DNA from: Shewanella algidipiscicola
GTDB taxonomy: Bacteria; Pseudomonadota; Gammaproteobacteria; Enterobacterales; Shewanellaceae
Assembly: GCF_003605125.1 (NCBI RefSeq)
Contig: NZ_QPQT01000009.1
Span: forward strand, 1-64,000
Direction of reading: 5' to 3'
Length of the DNA stretch: 64,000 nt
The notes under the pieces: generated by a model
Database searches by the model: none
What the model was told of the DNA's origin: nothing
The model's input: the letters and a program-made list of their open reading frames with translations, nothing else
Program-made: the position numbers and the translations under genes
In this document: positions 9,572 through 18,255 of the stretch, piece after piece
Position numbering within the stretch: the stretch's first letter is position 1
Layout of the letters: each line of letters begins with the position of its first letter

Positions 9572-12028
9572 ATGCACACTTTAAAATACTTAATGGCTGC
9601 CCTGATCTTGCTGTCCAGCCTCCACGCCACGGCTAGCGACTATCAGCGGCCTTCGGCGCCACTGCAACAGGTGCTCGAACAAACCAAAATGGTCGATACA
9701 CGACTGGCACGCGATGCACGCCATATAGCGCTATTGCATCCTCAGACCCATCCCAGTATTCATGAGTTGGCCCAGAGCGAAAAAAAATTGGCAGGCCTAC
9801 GAATTTCGCCAGACAACTTAGCCCAAAGCCGACCGAAAAAACGCTACCAGTTCATTACGTTAATTAATCTTGATAACAATAAACGCCTCACCATACAGCA
9901 GCAAGGCGCTAACATTGCTAACGTACAGTTTTCACCCGACAGTCAATACCTAAGCTACATTGCCATTACGCCTCGCGCCGTTGATCTCTACCTATATCAA
10001 CTGGCTAGCGGTCAAACCCGCCGCCTCAACGCCAGCCCGCTCAATGCGGTATTTGGCGCCAAATACCAATGGCAACATGACAGCAAGGCCATCGTCACCA
10101 CCTTCGCAGTGCCACAAGATAAGCAAGCTCCCCTTGCTGATATAGGCCCTAACATTAGCCATGCCTTGGGCGAAAAAGCCCCAAGGCGTACTTATCAAGA
10201 TTTAATTCAAAATCAGCAAGATGAGCAGGCATTTAAGCAGTTAACCACCAGCCAATTGGCGATCATTACCCTCGATGGTCAACGCACCAATGTCGGCCAA
10301 CCGCAGATTAACAGTCACTTTGCCCTATCACCAAACGATCAGTACCTGATCGCAAAACAGATACACGCGCCCTATTCCTACATCGTTAAATACTATGACT
10401 TTGCCCAGCAGGTTGAGCTATTTGGCCGTGATGGCCAACATATCAAAACCTTAGGTCATATCGACAGTGGCGAGTTTCGCGCTGCTGGCGCCGACTCGGT
10501 CAGCGGTGGCCCGCGCCTTATTCACTGGCGACCCGATCAACCCGACACCTTGGTTTTTGTCCTGCCACTGGATAACGGCGATGGTGAACAACCTGCAGCG
10601 CTGCGTGATGAAGTGCTCAACTGGCCTGCGCCATTTACTCAAGTCCCCCAGACTTTATTGCAAATGCCATGGCGCATTAACGACCTTGATTGGGCTGAAC
10701 AAGGCCAACTGTTTGTCACTGAAAACAATGCCAACAAGAAGCAGGAACGCGTCAGCATTTTGGATGTAAGCTTACTGGGTACAGACAACGCTAAGCCCGC
10801 TAACCTCTGGTACCAAAAGGCCCAACGCGACACCTATAAAGCCCCCGGTAAGCTCTATCGCGACAGGCAACAAGTGCCTGCCCTTGTGGATATAACCCAA
10901 GGTAAATTCAGTCATTATGGCATTGGTGCATCGGCCAAGGGCTACCGCCCTTTCCTTAAGCAAACTCACCTCGACACCAAAGAAGCTAAGATTATCTGGC
11001 AAAGCGCGAACGATAAACTTGAGCAGGTCAAATATGTCATCAGTTTGTCACCACTTAAATTAATCATTAAGCGTGAAGACTCTATAACCCCACCACATTT
11101 AGTGTTAATTGAGCCACACACAGGCAGCGAGCAACTGCTTTATCAGGCCGATAATGAGCTGGCGGCCTACAAAGGCATGACTCGCCAACTGGTTAACTAT
11201 CAGCGTGCCGATGGCTTACCCCTCTCAGGCATGCTCTACTTACCTGCCGGATATGATAAATCACAAGGGCCACTGCCCCTGCTAATGTGGGCCTATCCGC
11301 GCGAGTATAAAGATGCGAAAGTCGCCGCTCAAGTGAACTATTCAGTGCATCAATACCAAGGGATCAGCGCCAAAGGGCCACTGCCATTTGTCGCCCAAGG
11401 TTTTGCCGTGTTCGATAAAGTGGCTATGCCGATTGTCGGTCAAGGTCATGTTCAGCCCAATGACAGTTTTCGCTCCCAACTGGTGGCGAATGCCAAAGCG
11501 GCCATTGATATCTTAAGTGGCATGGGGGTTGCCGACCCAGACAGAGTCGCCATCGGCGGTCACTCCTATGGCGCGTTTATGGTCGCTAACCTCTTGGCTC
11601 ACTCGGATCTATTTAAAGCCGGTATCGCGAGAAGCGGCGCTTATAACCGCTCTTTAACCCCTTTTGGCTTCCAATATGAGAAGCGTAACTACTGGGAAGC
11701 CCCCGATCTCTACCAGCAGATGTCACCCTTTACCCATGCCGATAAAATCGATGAGCCACTACTGCTTATCCATGGCGAGATGGATGCCAACTCAGGCACT
11801 TACCCGATGCAATCATCACGACTGTTTAACGCGATCCGCGGTCTAGGGGGCACGGCAAAATTGGTGATGCTGCCCTATGAAAGCCACAGCTACGCAGCCA
11901 AAGAATCGTTACAACACATGCTTTGGGAGCAGCAGCAATGGCTAGAGCAGTACGTTAAGCCCATTAACGCTGGCATCGACAAGGCCCATAGCGCTGAAGC
12001 CCCTGAATCTATCGAGTCGTTGGAGTAA
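9572..12028 (+). CDS. Secreted S9 (prolyl oligopeptidase family) serine peptidase
   Basis: Probable periplasmic or secreted peptidase of 818 residues. A signal peptide covers about residues 1-21 (cleavage after LHATA). An N-terminal beta-propeller follows (about 60-520), then an alpha/beta-hydrolase domain. The catalytic triad is visible: Ser in GGHSYGAF (near 664), Asp in HGEMDANSG (near 737) and His in YESHSYAA (near 771). It resembles glutamyl-endopeptidase or dipeptidyl-peptidase-like S9 members; the exact cleavage specificity is not readable. It follows the TonB receptor and precedes a phosphatase after four bases, suggesting a scavenging unit that supplies peptides or phosphate. Confidence 0.87.
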   Translation: MHTLKYLMAALILLSSLHATASDYQRPSAPLQQVLEQTKMVDTRLARDARHIALLHPQTHPSIHELAQSEKKLAGLRISPDNLAQSRPKKRYQFITLINLDNNKRLTIQQQGANIANVQFSPDSQYLSYIAITPRAVDLYLYQLASGQTRRLNASPLNAVFGAKYQWQHDSKAIVTTFAVPQDKQAPLADIGPNISHALGEKAPRRTYQDLIQNQQDEQAFKQLTTSQLAIITLDGQRTNVGQPQINSHFALSPNDQYLIAKQIHAPYSYIVKYYDFAQQVELFGRDGQHIKTLGHIDSGEFRAAGADSVSGGPRLIHWRPDQPDTLVFVLPLDNGDGEQPAALRDEVLNWPAPFTQVPQTLLQMPWRINDLDWAEQGQLFVTENNANKKQERVSILDVSLLGTDNAKPANLWYQKAQRDTYKAPGKLYRDRQQVPALVDITQGKFSHYGIGASAKGYRPFLKQTHLDTKEAKIIWQSANDKLEQVKYVISLSPLKLIIKREDSITPPHLVLIEPHTGSEQLLYQADNELAAYKGMTRQLVNYQRADGLPLSGMLYLPAGYDKSQGPLPLLMWAYPREYKDAKVAAQVNYSVHQYQGISAKGPLPFVAQGFAVFDKVAMPIVGQGHVQPNDSFRSQLVANAKAAIDILSGMGVADPDRVAIGGHSYGAFMVANLLAHSDLFKAGIARSGAYNRSLTPFGFQYEKRNYWEAPDLYQQMSPFTHADKIDEPLLLIHGEMDANSGTYPMQSSRLFNAIRGLGGTAKLVMLPYESHSYAAKESLQHMLWEQQQWLEQYVKPINAGIDKAHSAEAPESIESLE

Positions 12029-12032
12029 TATA

Positions 12033-13481
12033 ATGACACAATCCACATTGCAATCGACATCAGAACTGGCATCAAAACTTATATTAGAGTCATGCTTTGC
12101 CACTATGGTACGTCTGGCTGCGGCCCTCCGTCGGGGCTTGAGCCGTTCGGCTCGCTCACGTTGGGTTTCTCGGAGCATCGTGCCCCTAGCCCTAATCCTG
12201 CATGGCGGCGCTTCGGCATCGCCCACCAATATCATCTACATCATAGGCGACGGTATGGGTCCCGCCTACACCAGCGCCTATCGCTACTTCAATGATGATC
12301 CCAGCACAAAGGTGGTTGAAGCGACCATTTTTGATAAGCTGTTAGTCGGCATGGCGAGCACCTATCCCGATGATGACACCTATGTCACCGACTCGGCGGC
12401 GGCAGCAACCGCGCTAGCCACCAGCCATAAAAGTTATAACGGCGCCATTGCCGTTAATAGCGACAAACAAGTCTTGCCGACCTTGCTCGAATATGCCAAA
12501 GCTAAGCAGCGCACTACCGCCGTGGTGGTAACCTCACAGATTAACCACGCCACCCCAGCAAGCTTTTTGGCCCACAATGAACATCGCAGAAACTACAATG
12601 AGATAGCCGATGATTTCCTCAGCAATCTCATCGACAACAAGCCAGTTGCTGACCTAATGCTGGGTGGCGGCCAACAATATTTCGTACGTGAAGATAGAGA
12701 TTTAGTCGCCGAACTGCGCGCCTTAGGTTATCAATATCAAGACGACTTCAATGCGCTGAGCCAACTCGATCGCCTACCCGCCTTGGGACTATTTGCCCCC
12801 AAAGGGTTAGCGCCAGCCTTGGACAGCCCAGCCCCATTGCGCTTAAGCCAAATGACCGAGCATGCGCTCACATTGCTGCCAGCTAATCCCAAAGGTTTTG
12901 TGATGATGATAGAAGCCAGCCAAATCGATTGGTGTGGCCACAGCAATGATATTGCCTGTGCTATGGCAGAAATGACCGATTTAGCCGCCACGACCCAACG
13001 GATCGTCGACTATATCGACCAACATCCCAACACCTTATTGGTGATGACAGCGGATCACTCGACGGGCGGCCTTAGCCTCGGCGCAGATGGGATCTATCAA
13101 TGGCGTGGTCAACTGCTGCATAGCGTCAAGCAGATGCCCAGCACCTTAGCCAAGTGGCTCTACGAATCGCCAGCACATTTGGCAAGTGAGCAGGCCTTTT
13201 ACGATTTCTGGCAAACACACTTAGGCTTACCTATCGATGCCGAGCAACGCAATGAGTATCGCCAGCAGCTGCAAACGGCATTAGCACAAGATAATGGGGT
13301 AAAAGAAGCCACTAGGCTATTAAAGCAACAAATTGACACCCTGACCTCTACCGGCTGGACAACCGGAGGCCACGACGCCGTCGACGTACAAGTATTTGCT
13401 TATGGCCAAGGTGCAGCGCAATTTAATGGTCATCAAGACAATACCCAAATCGCCAAAAAATTGATCGACTTAATTCACTGA
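12033..13481 (+). CDS. Alkaline phosphatase family protein with an unusual N-terminus
   Basis: Periplasmic phosphomonoesterase of the PhoA superfamily, 482 residues. Metal and catalytic motifs are all present: IIGDGMG (about 66-72), the nucleophile Ser in VTDSAAAATA (near 120), DWCGHSND (near 290), TADHSTGG (near 340) and the late TTGGHDA. The start at 12033 has a strong GGAG seven bases upstream. However, the predicted N-terminus is about 60 residues long and very Arg/Ser-rich before a hydrophobic core PLALILHGGASA. A GC-rich double-hairpin element lies within that segment (12123-12153). A later start at the ATG at 12105 would give a more ordinary signal peptide. Confidence 0.88.
   Translation: MTQSTLQSTSELASKLILESCFATMVRLAAALRRGLSRSARSRWVSRSIVPLALILHGGASASPTNIIYIIGDGMGPAYTSAYRYFNDDPSTKVVEATIFDKLLVGMASTYPDDDTYVTDSAAAATALATSHKSYNGAIAVNSDKQVLPTLLEYAKAKQRTTAVVVTSQINHATPASFLAHNEHRRNYNEIADDFLSNLIDNKPVADLMLGGGQQYFVREDRDLVAELRALGYQYQDDFNALSQLDRLPALGLFAPKGLAPALDSPAPLRLSQMTEHALTLLPANPKGFVMMIEASQIDWCGHSNDIACAMAEMTDLAATTQRIVDYIDQHPNTLLVMTADHSTGGLSLGADGIYQWRGQLLHSVKQMPSTLAKWLYESPAHLASEQAFYDFWQTHLGLPIDAEQRNEYRQQLQTALAQDNGVKEATRLLKQQIDTLTSTGWTTGGHDAVDVQVFAYGQGAAQFNGHQDNTQIAKKLIDLIH
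12123..12153. repeat. GC-rich double hairpin inside the phosphatase signal region, REP-like
   Basis: Two adjacent small hairpins: GCCCT/GGGGC (12123-12127 with 12133-12137, one G-T pair) and GAGCC/GGCTC (12140-12144 with 12149-12153). The segment is clearly richer in G and C than its surroundings and reads through in frame. The layout resembles a REP-type unit; no second copy was found in this window. Confidence 0.3.
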
Positions 13482-13502
13482 ACCTGCTCCTTGGGTAAAG
13501 AT

Positions 13503-13529
13503 GCTGGCCGCCAATGTATTGCGGCCGGC
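13503..13529. terminator. Strong hairpin after the phosphatase gene
   Basis: A nine-pair stem GCTGGCCGC (13503-13511) with GCGGCCGGC (13521-13529), including one G-T pair, 19 bases past the stop. No T-tract follows, so it may stabilise the 3' end rather than terminate on its own. Confidence 0.4.
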
Positions 13530-13632
13530 TGACTCCCCGCCTCACCTCGCAACAAAATCCTCTATACTGCGGCGTAACAAATGTTATCATTGCCGCCAAT
13601 CGGTTTAGCCCATTAAGATGAAAGAGAACACC

Positions 13633-14004
13633 ATGAGCAAAAGTGCAAAAGATGCCAGCAAGATGACGCCAGAAGCGCGTTACGACTACCTTGTCGAACA
13701 AGCCAAGGCCCACAAAACCCTATGGACATTGCAAGACGCTGATGGCTGCGTCATGCTCACCACAGATGATGAAGATTGCATCCCGATGTGGCCTTGCGAA
13801 GAGTCAGCAGCCATGTGGGCCGTTGATGATTGGGCTGACTGTACTCCTTTAGCCATTGCCCTTGATGAATGGCTAGAGCGTTGGGTTCCAGGTATGCAAG
13901 ATGATGATCTGTTTGTGGCTGTATTCCCAGTGCAAGAAGATCTTGGCGTGGTGATCCCGCCTTATGAGCTAGAGCAGCGCTTAACGCCTAAGCAGAGCCA
14001 CTAA
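13633..14004 (+). CDS. DUF2750 domain-containing protein
   Basis: Small cytoplasmic protein of 123 residues that matches the DUF2750 family pattern: an N-terminal helix with EARYDYLVEQA, a central LWTLQDADGCVMLTTDDEDC strand region, a tryptophan-rich MWPCEESAAMWA and a C-terminal LGVVIPPYELEQ. The function of the family is unknown. I place the start at the second ATG (13633), which has AAAGAGA about six bases before it; the ATG at 13618 would add five residues with a poorer site. It has no signal peptide or membrane segment and stands alone. Confidence 0.85.
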   Translation: MSKSAKDASKMTPEARYDYLVEQAKAHKTLWTLQDADGCVMLTTDDEDCIPMWPCEESAAMWAVDDWADCTPLAIALDEWLERWVPGMQDDDLFVAVFPVQEDLGVVIPPYELEQRLTPKQSH

Positions 14005-14108
14005 GCTCGACTATCACTGGCTCGCCACCGCGCAATCAGCCAGTCGCTCAACAGCGCTTTAGCCAGACTAAGGCGCTTATCTTGTCCTTAGATGTCGGAG
14101 CCTCACTC

Positions 14109-14570
14109 GTGCAACCACCCTCACAGTTACATGACCTCCATCAGCCGCAGCAAACCAGCTCTACGCCAGTCAAAGCGCGGCTACCCAAACGTTTAATTGG
14201 CTTGTTACTCTTCTTAAGCATCGCATCGATTAGTGGTCTTGTGGCCAAACAAGGGGTGTTATTTTGCTTGTTGACACTGCTGATGGTGATCGCCGTACTG
14301 GGCCGCCAGCGCGCGGGATTGTATCTACTGCGCGGTTACACTGTAGTGCAACTGGGATTGGTTAGCATTTTACCAGTGTTGCTATATGACCCAGATAATT
14401 TGCTTACAGGCCCATCGACCTTTCAGTTAGGCGAATGGCAAGGCAAAATCCCCGATTATCTGGTGTTTGGCGCGCTGATTTTATTAGCAATATTGCAAGT
14501 GTGGATAGCATTTACCGCCCAAGTGTCAGCCTATTGTCATGTCAAAAATAACATGAACATCATGCGTTAA
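14109..14570 (+). CDS. Small predicted inner-membrane protein
   Basis: Unrecognised protein of 153 residues. The first 30 or so residues are polar, Gln- and Pro-rich and probably cytoplasmic. Three to four hydrophobic segments follow, at about 30-50, 54-70, 80-97 and 120-142. The GTG start at 14109 has GGAG eight bases upstream; a TTG at 14082 would add nine residues but lacks a site. The nearest neighbours are the DUF2750 gene 104 bases upstream and a repeat array downstream. No catalytic motif is visible. Confidence 0.6.
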   Translation: MQPPSQLHDLHQPQQTSSTPVKARLPKRLIGLLLFLSIASISGLVAKQGVLFCLLTLLMVIAVLGRQRAGLYLLRGYTVVQLGLVSILPVLLYDPDNLLTGPSTFQLGEWQGKIPDYLVFGALILLAILQVWIAFTAQVSAYCHVKNNMNIMR

Positions 14571-14615
14571 CCTTTATCGCTACATAGAGTCAGGTGCTAT
14601 CACGCAGTGATTTAG

Positions 14616-14636
14616 GCTTTGTGCTTTGTGCTTTGT
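14616..14636. repeat. Three tandem copies of a 7-base unit
   Basis: GCTTTGT is repeated three times without a break (14616-14622, 14623-14629, 14630-14636) in the short intergenic stretch after the membrane-protein gene. Such a short run is prone to slippage. No function is evident. Confidence 0.7.
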
Positions 14637-14674
14637 GACGTTAAGACATTCAGGCTGGATTAGCGCAGACACAA

Positions 14675-14774
14675 CGCCAATTTTTACCGTCCCTAGTAAA
14701 TTGGCATAAGTGTTCCAGACACAACGCCAATTTTTACCGTCCTTGGTAAATTGGCATAAGTGTTCCAGACACAA
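14675..14774 (-). repeat. Second locus of the 50-bp tandem hairpin repeat
   Basis: Two 50-base units (14675-14724 and 14725-14774) carry the same tail, GGCATAAGTGTTCCAGACACAA split across positions 29-50, as the array at 1-100. The stem here is GCCAATTT/AAATTGGC instead of CCAAAAG/CTTTTGG. A broken end of an earlier copy (CAGACACAA) is visible at 14666-14674. On the minus strand the larger loop reads ACCAAGGACGGT (second unit) and the small hairpin reads GTGT-CTGGA-ACAC. The array directly abuts the erpA terminator, as the other array abuts the tyrS terminator. Confidence 0.8.
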
Positions 14775-14799
14775 AAAAGCCAGCAATGCTGGCTTTTTT
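14773..14799. terminator. Bidirectional terminator downstream of erpA
   Basis: A 12-bp stem AAAAAAGCCAGC (14773-14784) with GCTGGCTTTTTT (14788-14799), loop AAT. It has a T-tract on either strand and joins the 50-bp repeats without a gap. Confidence 0.9.
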
Positions 14800-14836
14800 A
14801 TGCGTCAGACTCACCATAGGTGGTCAAGCAACTAGG

Positions 14837-15187
14837 TTATACCGAGAAGCTAGCACCACAGCCACAGGTGGTGGTGGCATTAGGGTTTTTCACAAAAAAG
14901 CGCGAGCCTTCGAGTCCCGAAGTATAGTCCACTTCGCCACCCATAAGATATTGCAAGCTCATAGGGTCAACTACTAACTGAACCCCTTGTTTCTCGATGG
15001 TAAAGTCACCTTCGTTGACTTTTTCATCGAACGTAAAACCGTACTGGAAACCTGAACAACCGCCGCCAGTCACGTACACACGTAACTTAAGTGCATCATT
15101 TTGCTCTTCATCCAACAAGGTTTTTACCTTTGAAGCTGCCGCGTCGGTAAAACGGATTGGCATTGTATCTTCAACTTGTTCAGTCAT
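14837..15187 (-). CDS. erpA: Iron-sulfur cluster insertion protein ErpA
   Basis: A-type carrier that delivers Fe-S clusters to targets such as isoprenoid-synthesis enzymes. The 116-residue protein has the three cluster-ligand cysteines of the family: one in [11 protein letters not shown] (near residue 43) and two in the C-terminal TTCGCGASF. The start at 15187 (MTEQVED) is chosen because GAGGTAGTA precedes it and because the length equals that of typical ErpA; the frame stays open 20 codons further upstream. It is a single gene ended by the terminator at 14773. Confidence 0.95.
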   Translation of the reverse strand: MTEQVEDTMPIRFTDAAASKVKTLLDEEQNDALKLRVYVTGGGCSGFQYGFTFDEKVNEGDFTIEKQGVQLVVDPMSLQYLMGGEVDYTSGLEGSRFFVKNPNATTTCGCGASFSV

Positions 15188-15302
15188 TACTACCTCTATA
15201 CATCGGTTTGCTGAGCGAATTATCCAATACCTGACCAATTTGTTCAAGTAATAGTCTTGGCTCAGATAAAATCAGTTTATTTTTGTGTTAGCACGCACAC
15301 TC

Positions 15303-16136
15303 TTATTGAATGACAGGGTCAATGGCCTCATTGCCATTTTGGGGTTCATCCTCAAGCTGTGGCGCCTCTTCATGAGCTTCATCTTCTTTAATGACCCTCT
15401 CATCGGCGCTATCTGCCGTCGACTCCACTTGTAACAGATCCGTGGCGGCAAACACCAACTCGGCACTGTCGCCTTTACTCCAGCGACTGGCTGGCACAGT
15501 GACTTTAGCTTCGACCTGAGAAAGTACGAAGCCTTCAGGGAATTGCACCACGGTTGCTAAAATCTGAAAATAACGAAAGCTGAAGTTAAGCTTATCATCA
15601 GTGAGCGACGATAACGGCAGGCTCACCACTTTGTCATCCTGTAGGCCGATAAACGTGAGCTCGGCCTTACCTTTCAATGCTTGCTTACGTTTTTGAAGTT
15701 GGGTTAATACCAATTTAACCCTAAACTGGTTAGGCAATAAGCCAGGGCTTAGGCCTAAGTCATGAATTGCGACACCGTCTGCTTGATTTTCTGGCGCCAT
15801 AATGCTGCGATAAAATGCCAGCTCACGTTCGAGCTCTTTCTGTTTTTGATGTTGAGTTAAAAACATCTTTTGCATATTGTCATTGGCTTCTTGGGCTAAC
15901 GCCAATTCCAAATTTCGCGAAGCTAACATCTCGGCTTGCTGCGTTAACGCTTGGTTTAATTCGGTGCTATTTTTCGGCTGAGCTGACTGGATTTGATGTT
16001 GCGATGACCAGAGATCCCAGGTCAATACACCGGTAAAAAATGCCACTAAGATCAAAAAGAAAAGATAAACGCTCGAAGGTCGAATTTTTCGCTCCATCAC
16101 TTGCAAGCGATCGATCCAACGATGATAATTTGACAT
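15303..16136 (-). CDS. DUF6776-like coiled-coil inner-membrane protein
   Basis: Protein of 277 residues with one membrane span near the N-terminus (about residues 23-43) and a coiled coil at about 60-110 (rich in Gln, Glu, Leu). A periplasmic beta-rich domain follows (about 120-235), then an acidic, disordered tail full of Glu and Asp. It resembles a family of unknown function found near erpA in related bacteria (recalled, DUF6776). It lies upstream of erpA on the same strand, 115 bases away, and diverges from the ClC gene. No enzymatic motif is visible. Confidence 0.7.
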   Translation of the reverse strand: MSNYHRWIDRLQVMERKIRPSSVYLFFLILVAFFTGVLTWDLWSSQHQIQSAQPKNSTELNQALTQQAEMLASRNLELALAQEANDNMQKMFLTQHQKQKELERELAFYRSIMAPENQADGVAIHDLGLSPGLLPNQFRVKLVLTQLQKRKQALKGKAELTFIGLQDDKVVSLPLSSLTDDKLNFSFRYFQILATVVQFPEGFVLSQVEAKVTVPASRWSKGDSAELVFAATDLLQVESTADSADERVIKEDEAHEEAPQLEDEPQNGNEAIDPVIQ

Positions 16137-16200
16137 TAAACATTAACCCCTTATAAAAAAATCGACACTCACGCTTTCAGTACGGTAAAGGTTTACCACC

Positions 16201-17919
16201 ATGGTTTCTGTGCAGCAACTCGTTAATCGCCTTATTACTCAATGCCGACATTACCTTAATACAGCACTTAAAGATAAATTGTCACAAGCCCAGATCAGTG
16301 TGCAATTGTGCGGCTTGGCACTCGCATTTGCCTTGGTCGCTTCTGGAGTCATTATATTATTTAGGCTATTACTGCAGTGGTTAAATACCTTTACCCACAC
16401 CCAAGCATGGGATTTTACTGACAACTTTAGCGACTGGCGAGTGCTATTACCGCTTTTTGGTGGATTGTTGATCTGGCTCGTGGCGCTATTGGGCTCTAAA
16501 CGTTACAAACGCATGGGTATCGCCTATGTCATGCACCGCATGAAACTGCACTACGGCAAAATTCCCTTACAATCGGCACCGGGGCAATTCTTCCAAGCCT
16601 TATTTGCCCTTGCCAGCAACTTTTCTGTGGGCCGCGAAGGCCCTGCCATCCACTTAGGAGCTGTCAGTGCCAGTGTTATGGCTGAAAAGTTCCAGCTACC
16701 AGACAACAGTGTACGCATTATGTGCGCCAGCGGAATTGCCGCAGGCATCGCCGCAACCTTTAATGCGCCACTGGCCGCGGTGATCTTTGTCTTTGAGGTG
16801 ATACTTAGGGAATACAAGGTGCATTACTTTTTTCCCATTATGCTCTCAGCCATTTGCGGTGCACTCAGTAGCCAGCTGGTATTTGGTAACATTCATGAAT
16901 ATGAACAGATAGGCATCGACCAAATCCCCTTGTCACAATACCCTATCTTAGCCCTGTGTGGCCTAACGCTCGGCTGCATCGCCGCCCTGTTTAATCACAG
17001 CCTGCTAATGGTGACCGCTAAAGGCCAACAATGGCCGCTGTTTGCGAGGCTCATGCTGGCAGGCTTAGTCACCTGCGCTATTGGGCTATTATTACCCCAA
17101 GCCTTGGGCAGTGGTGAGCTGGCAATAAGTTACGCCATTAGTGAACACCCCAGCCTGTGGATATTAGTGGGCTTGCTGATAGGCAAGATTATCGCCACCA
17201 TTGCCGCCATAGGCCTTGGGATCCCGGGTGGGATTATCGGCCCTTTATTTGGGATAGGCGCCTTAATTGGCGCTATTTTAGCCATCATCAGCGCGCAGTT
17301 TTTCCCCGGCATTAGCCCCTATATTGGCCTGTACACCATCATAGGCATGACCGCCATGATGGGCGTGTGCCTCAGTGCGCCGCTGGCCGCCTTGGTCGCA
17401 TTGCTGGAACTCACCCATAACGCCGCCATCATCTTGCCCTCGATGTTTGTCACCATCCCTGCCTTCTTAATTGCCCACCAAGCCTTTAATACTCAGTCGC
17501 TGTTTTATAAACAGATGGAGCTGATGGGGCTGGACTACAAAATTTCACCGGTCAAACTGGGACTGCAAAAAACCGGTGTGCGCGCCATCATGGATAAGCG
17601 CTTTGTTATTGTTAAAGACAACGATGAGTTGCTGCTTGAAGTGCTAAAACGCGCTGAAGGACGCTCGGTATTAATGCGTAACCACCAAGGCGAAATAGAG
17701 ATGTTGCAATTAGAGCTGCAGCATGACGACAGTAAAAGCACCTTAAGCCGCCACCCGATACAAGGCGTTGCCGATAGCAGTACTTTAAAAGAGGTCTACG
17801 AAATTTTAGCCATCGAACGTCGCGGCGAGGTATTCGTCTATCAAGGTGAGGTCGATAATATCGTTGGCGTGATCGGCTGGTCGGCGTTACAGAAACAGAT
17901 CAATTCTGGTCAAATTTAA
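16201..17919 (+). CDS. ClC-family chloride channel/transporter with C-terminal CBS region
   Basis: Integral membrane anion channel or chloride/proton antiporter, 572 residues. It carries the ClC signatures GREGPAIHLGA (near 143-153, including the gating glutamate) and FNAPLAAVIFVFE (near 184-196), and a late GIPGGIIGPLFGIG that replaces the GxFxP selectivity motif. About ten membrane helices span residues 30-430. The cytoplasmic tail (about 450-572) looks like a CBS pair. The canonical GSGIP motif is not obvious, so ion selectivity is uncertain. It is monocistronic and divergent from the coiled-coil protein. Confidence 0.9.
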   Translation: MVSVQQLVNRLITQCRHYLNTALKDKLSQAQISVQLCGLALAFALVASGVIILFRLLLQWLNTFTHTQAWDFTDNFSDWRVLLPLFGGLLIWLVALLGSKRYKRMGIAYVMHRMKLHYGKIPLQSAPGQFFQALFALASNFSVGREGPAIHLGAVSASVMAEKFQLPDNSVRIMCASGIAAGIAATFNAPLAAVIFVFEVILREYKVHYFFPIMLSAICGALSSQLVFGNIHEYEQIGIDQIPLSQYPILALCGLTLGCIAALFNHSLLMVTAKGQQWPLFARLMLAGLVTCAIGLLLPQALGSGELAISYAISEHPSLWILVGLLIGKIIATIAAIGLGIPGGIIGPLFGIGALIGAILAIISAQFFPGISPYIGLYTIIGMTAMMGVCLSAPLAALVALLELTHNAAIILPSMFVTIPAFLIAHQAFNTQSLFYKQMELMGLDYKISPVKLGLQKTGVRAIMDKRFVIVKDNDELLLEVLKRAEGRSVLMRNHQGEIEMLQLELQHDDSKSTLSRHPIQGVADSSTLKEVYEILAIERRGEVFVYQGEVDNIVGVIGWSALQKQINSGQI

Positions 17920-18255
17920 TGCTAACGAGCTCGGCCGTATGAAGCTTGCGCTAATGCGACAAACCGCTAACGCTCACTTTTTCGGCATACCTTTGTTGGT
18001 ATAATGACAACCCATCCCCTAGCTCACCCAAACCACAAACAACTAACCAACTGATTAGTAAGTAGTTTTATAACTTTTCATAACTTTTTACATGCTATTA
18101 CTCTCATTTAACCTTAATTTTGTGACCCCGGTAACACTTGCGCGTATTAACGTGAATTTAGTGATGTTTTTTTATGCGCATTCGATAGGCAGCTCGATTG
18201 ACGCCAATGACTCACTGACGGTTACGACTAAATATAACTATGAGTACTAAATAAC
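17920..18255. other. Intergenic region before the sulfite dehydrogenase cluster
   Basis: A 336-base AT-rich gap. A good -10-like TATAAT lies at 18000-18005, but no clear -35 sits at the right distance. The gap presumably carries the promoter of the cytochrome/molybdoenzyme genes; I see no gene or structured RNA in it. Confidence 0.4.

Noticed and set aside
11942..12235. Minus-strand frame of 97 codons across the phosphatase start
   Set aside because: It lies over the S9 peptidase end and the phosphatase start, is Arg-rich because of the GC-rich hairpins and has no ribosome-binding site.
14580..14786. Minus-strand frame of 68 codons through the second 50-bp array
   Set aside because: Its sequence is just the translation of the tandem repeat (repeated CVWNTYANL-like segments), and it starts inside the terminator stem.
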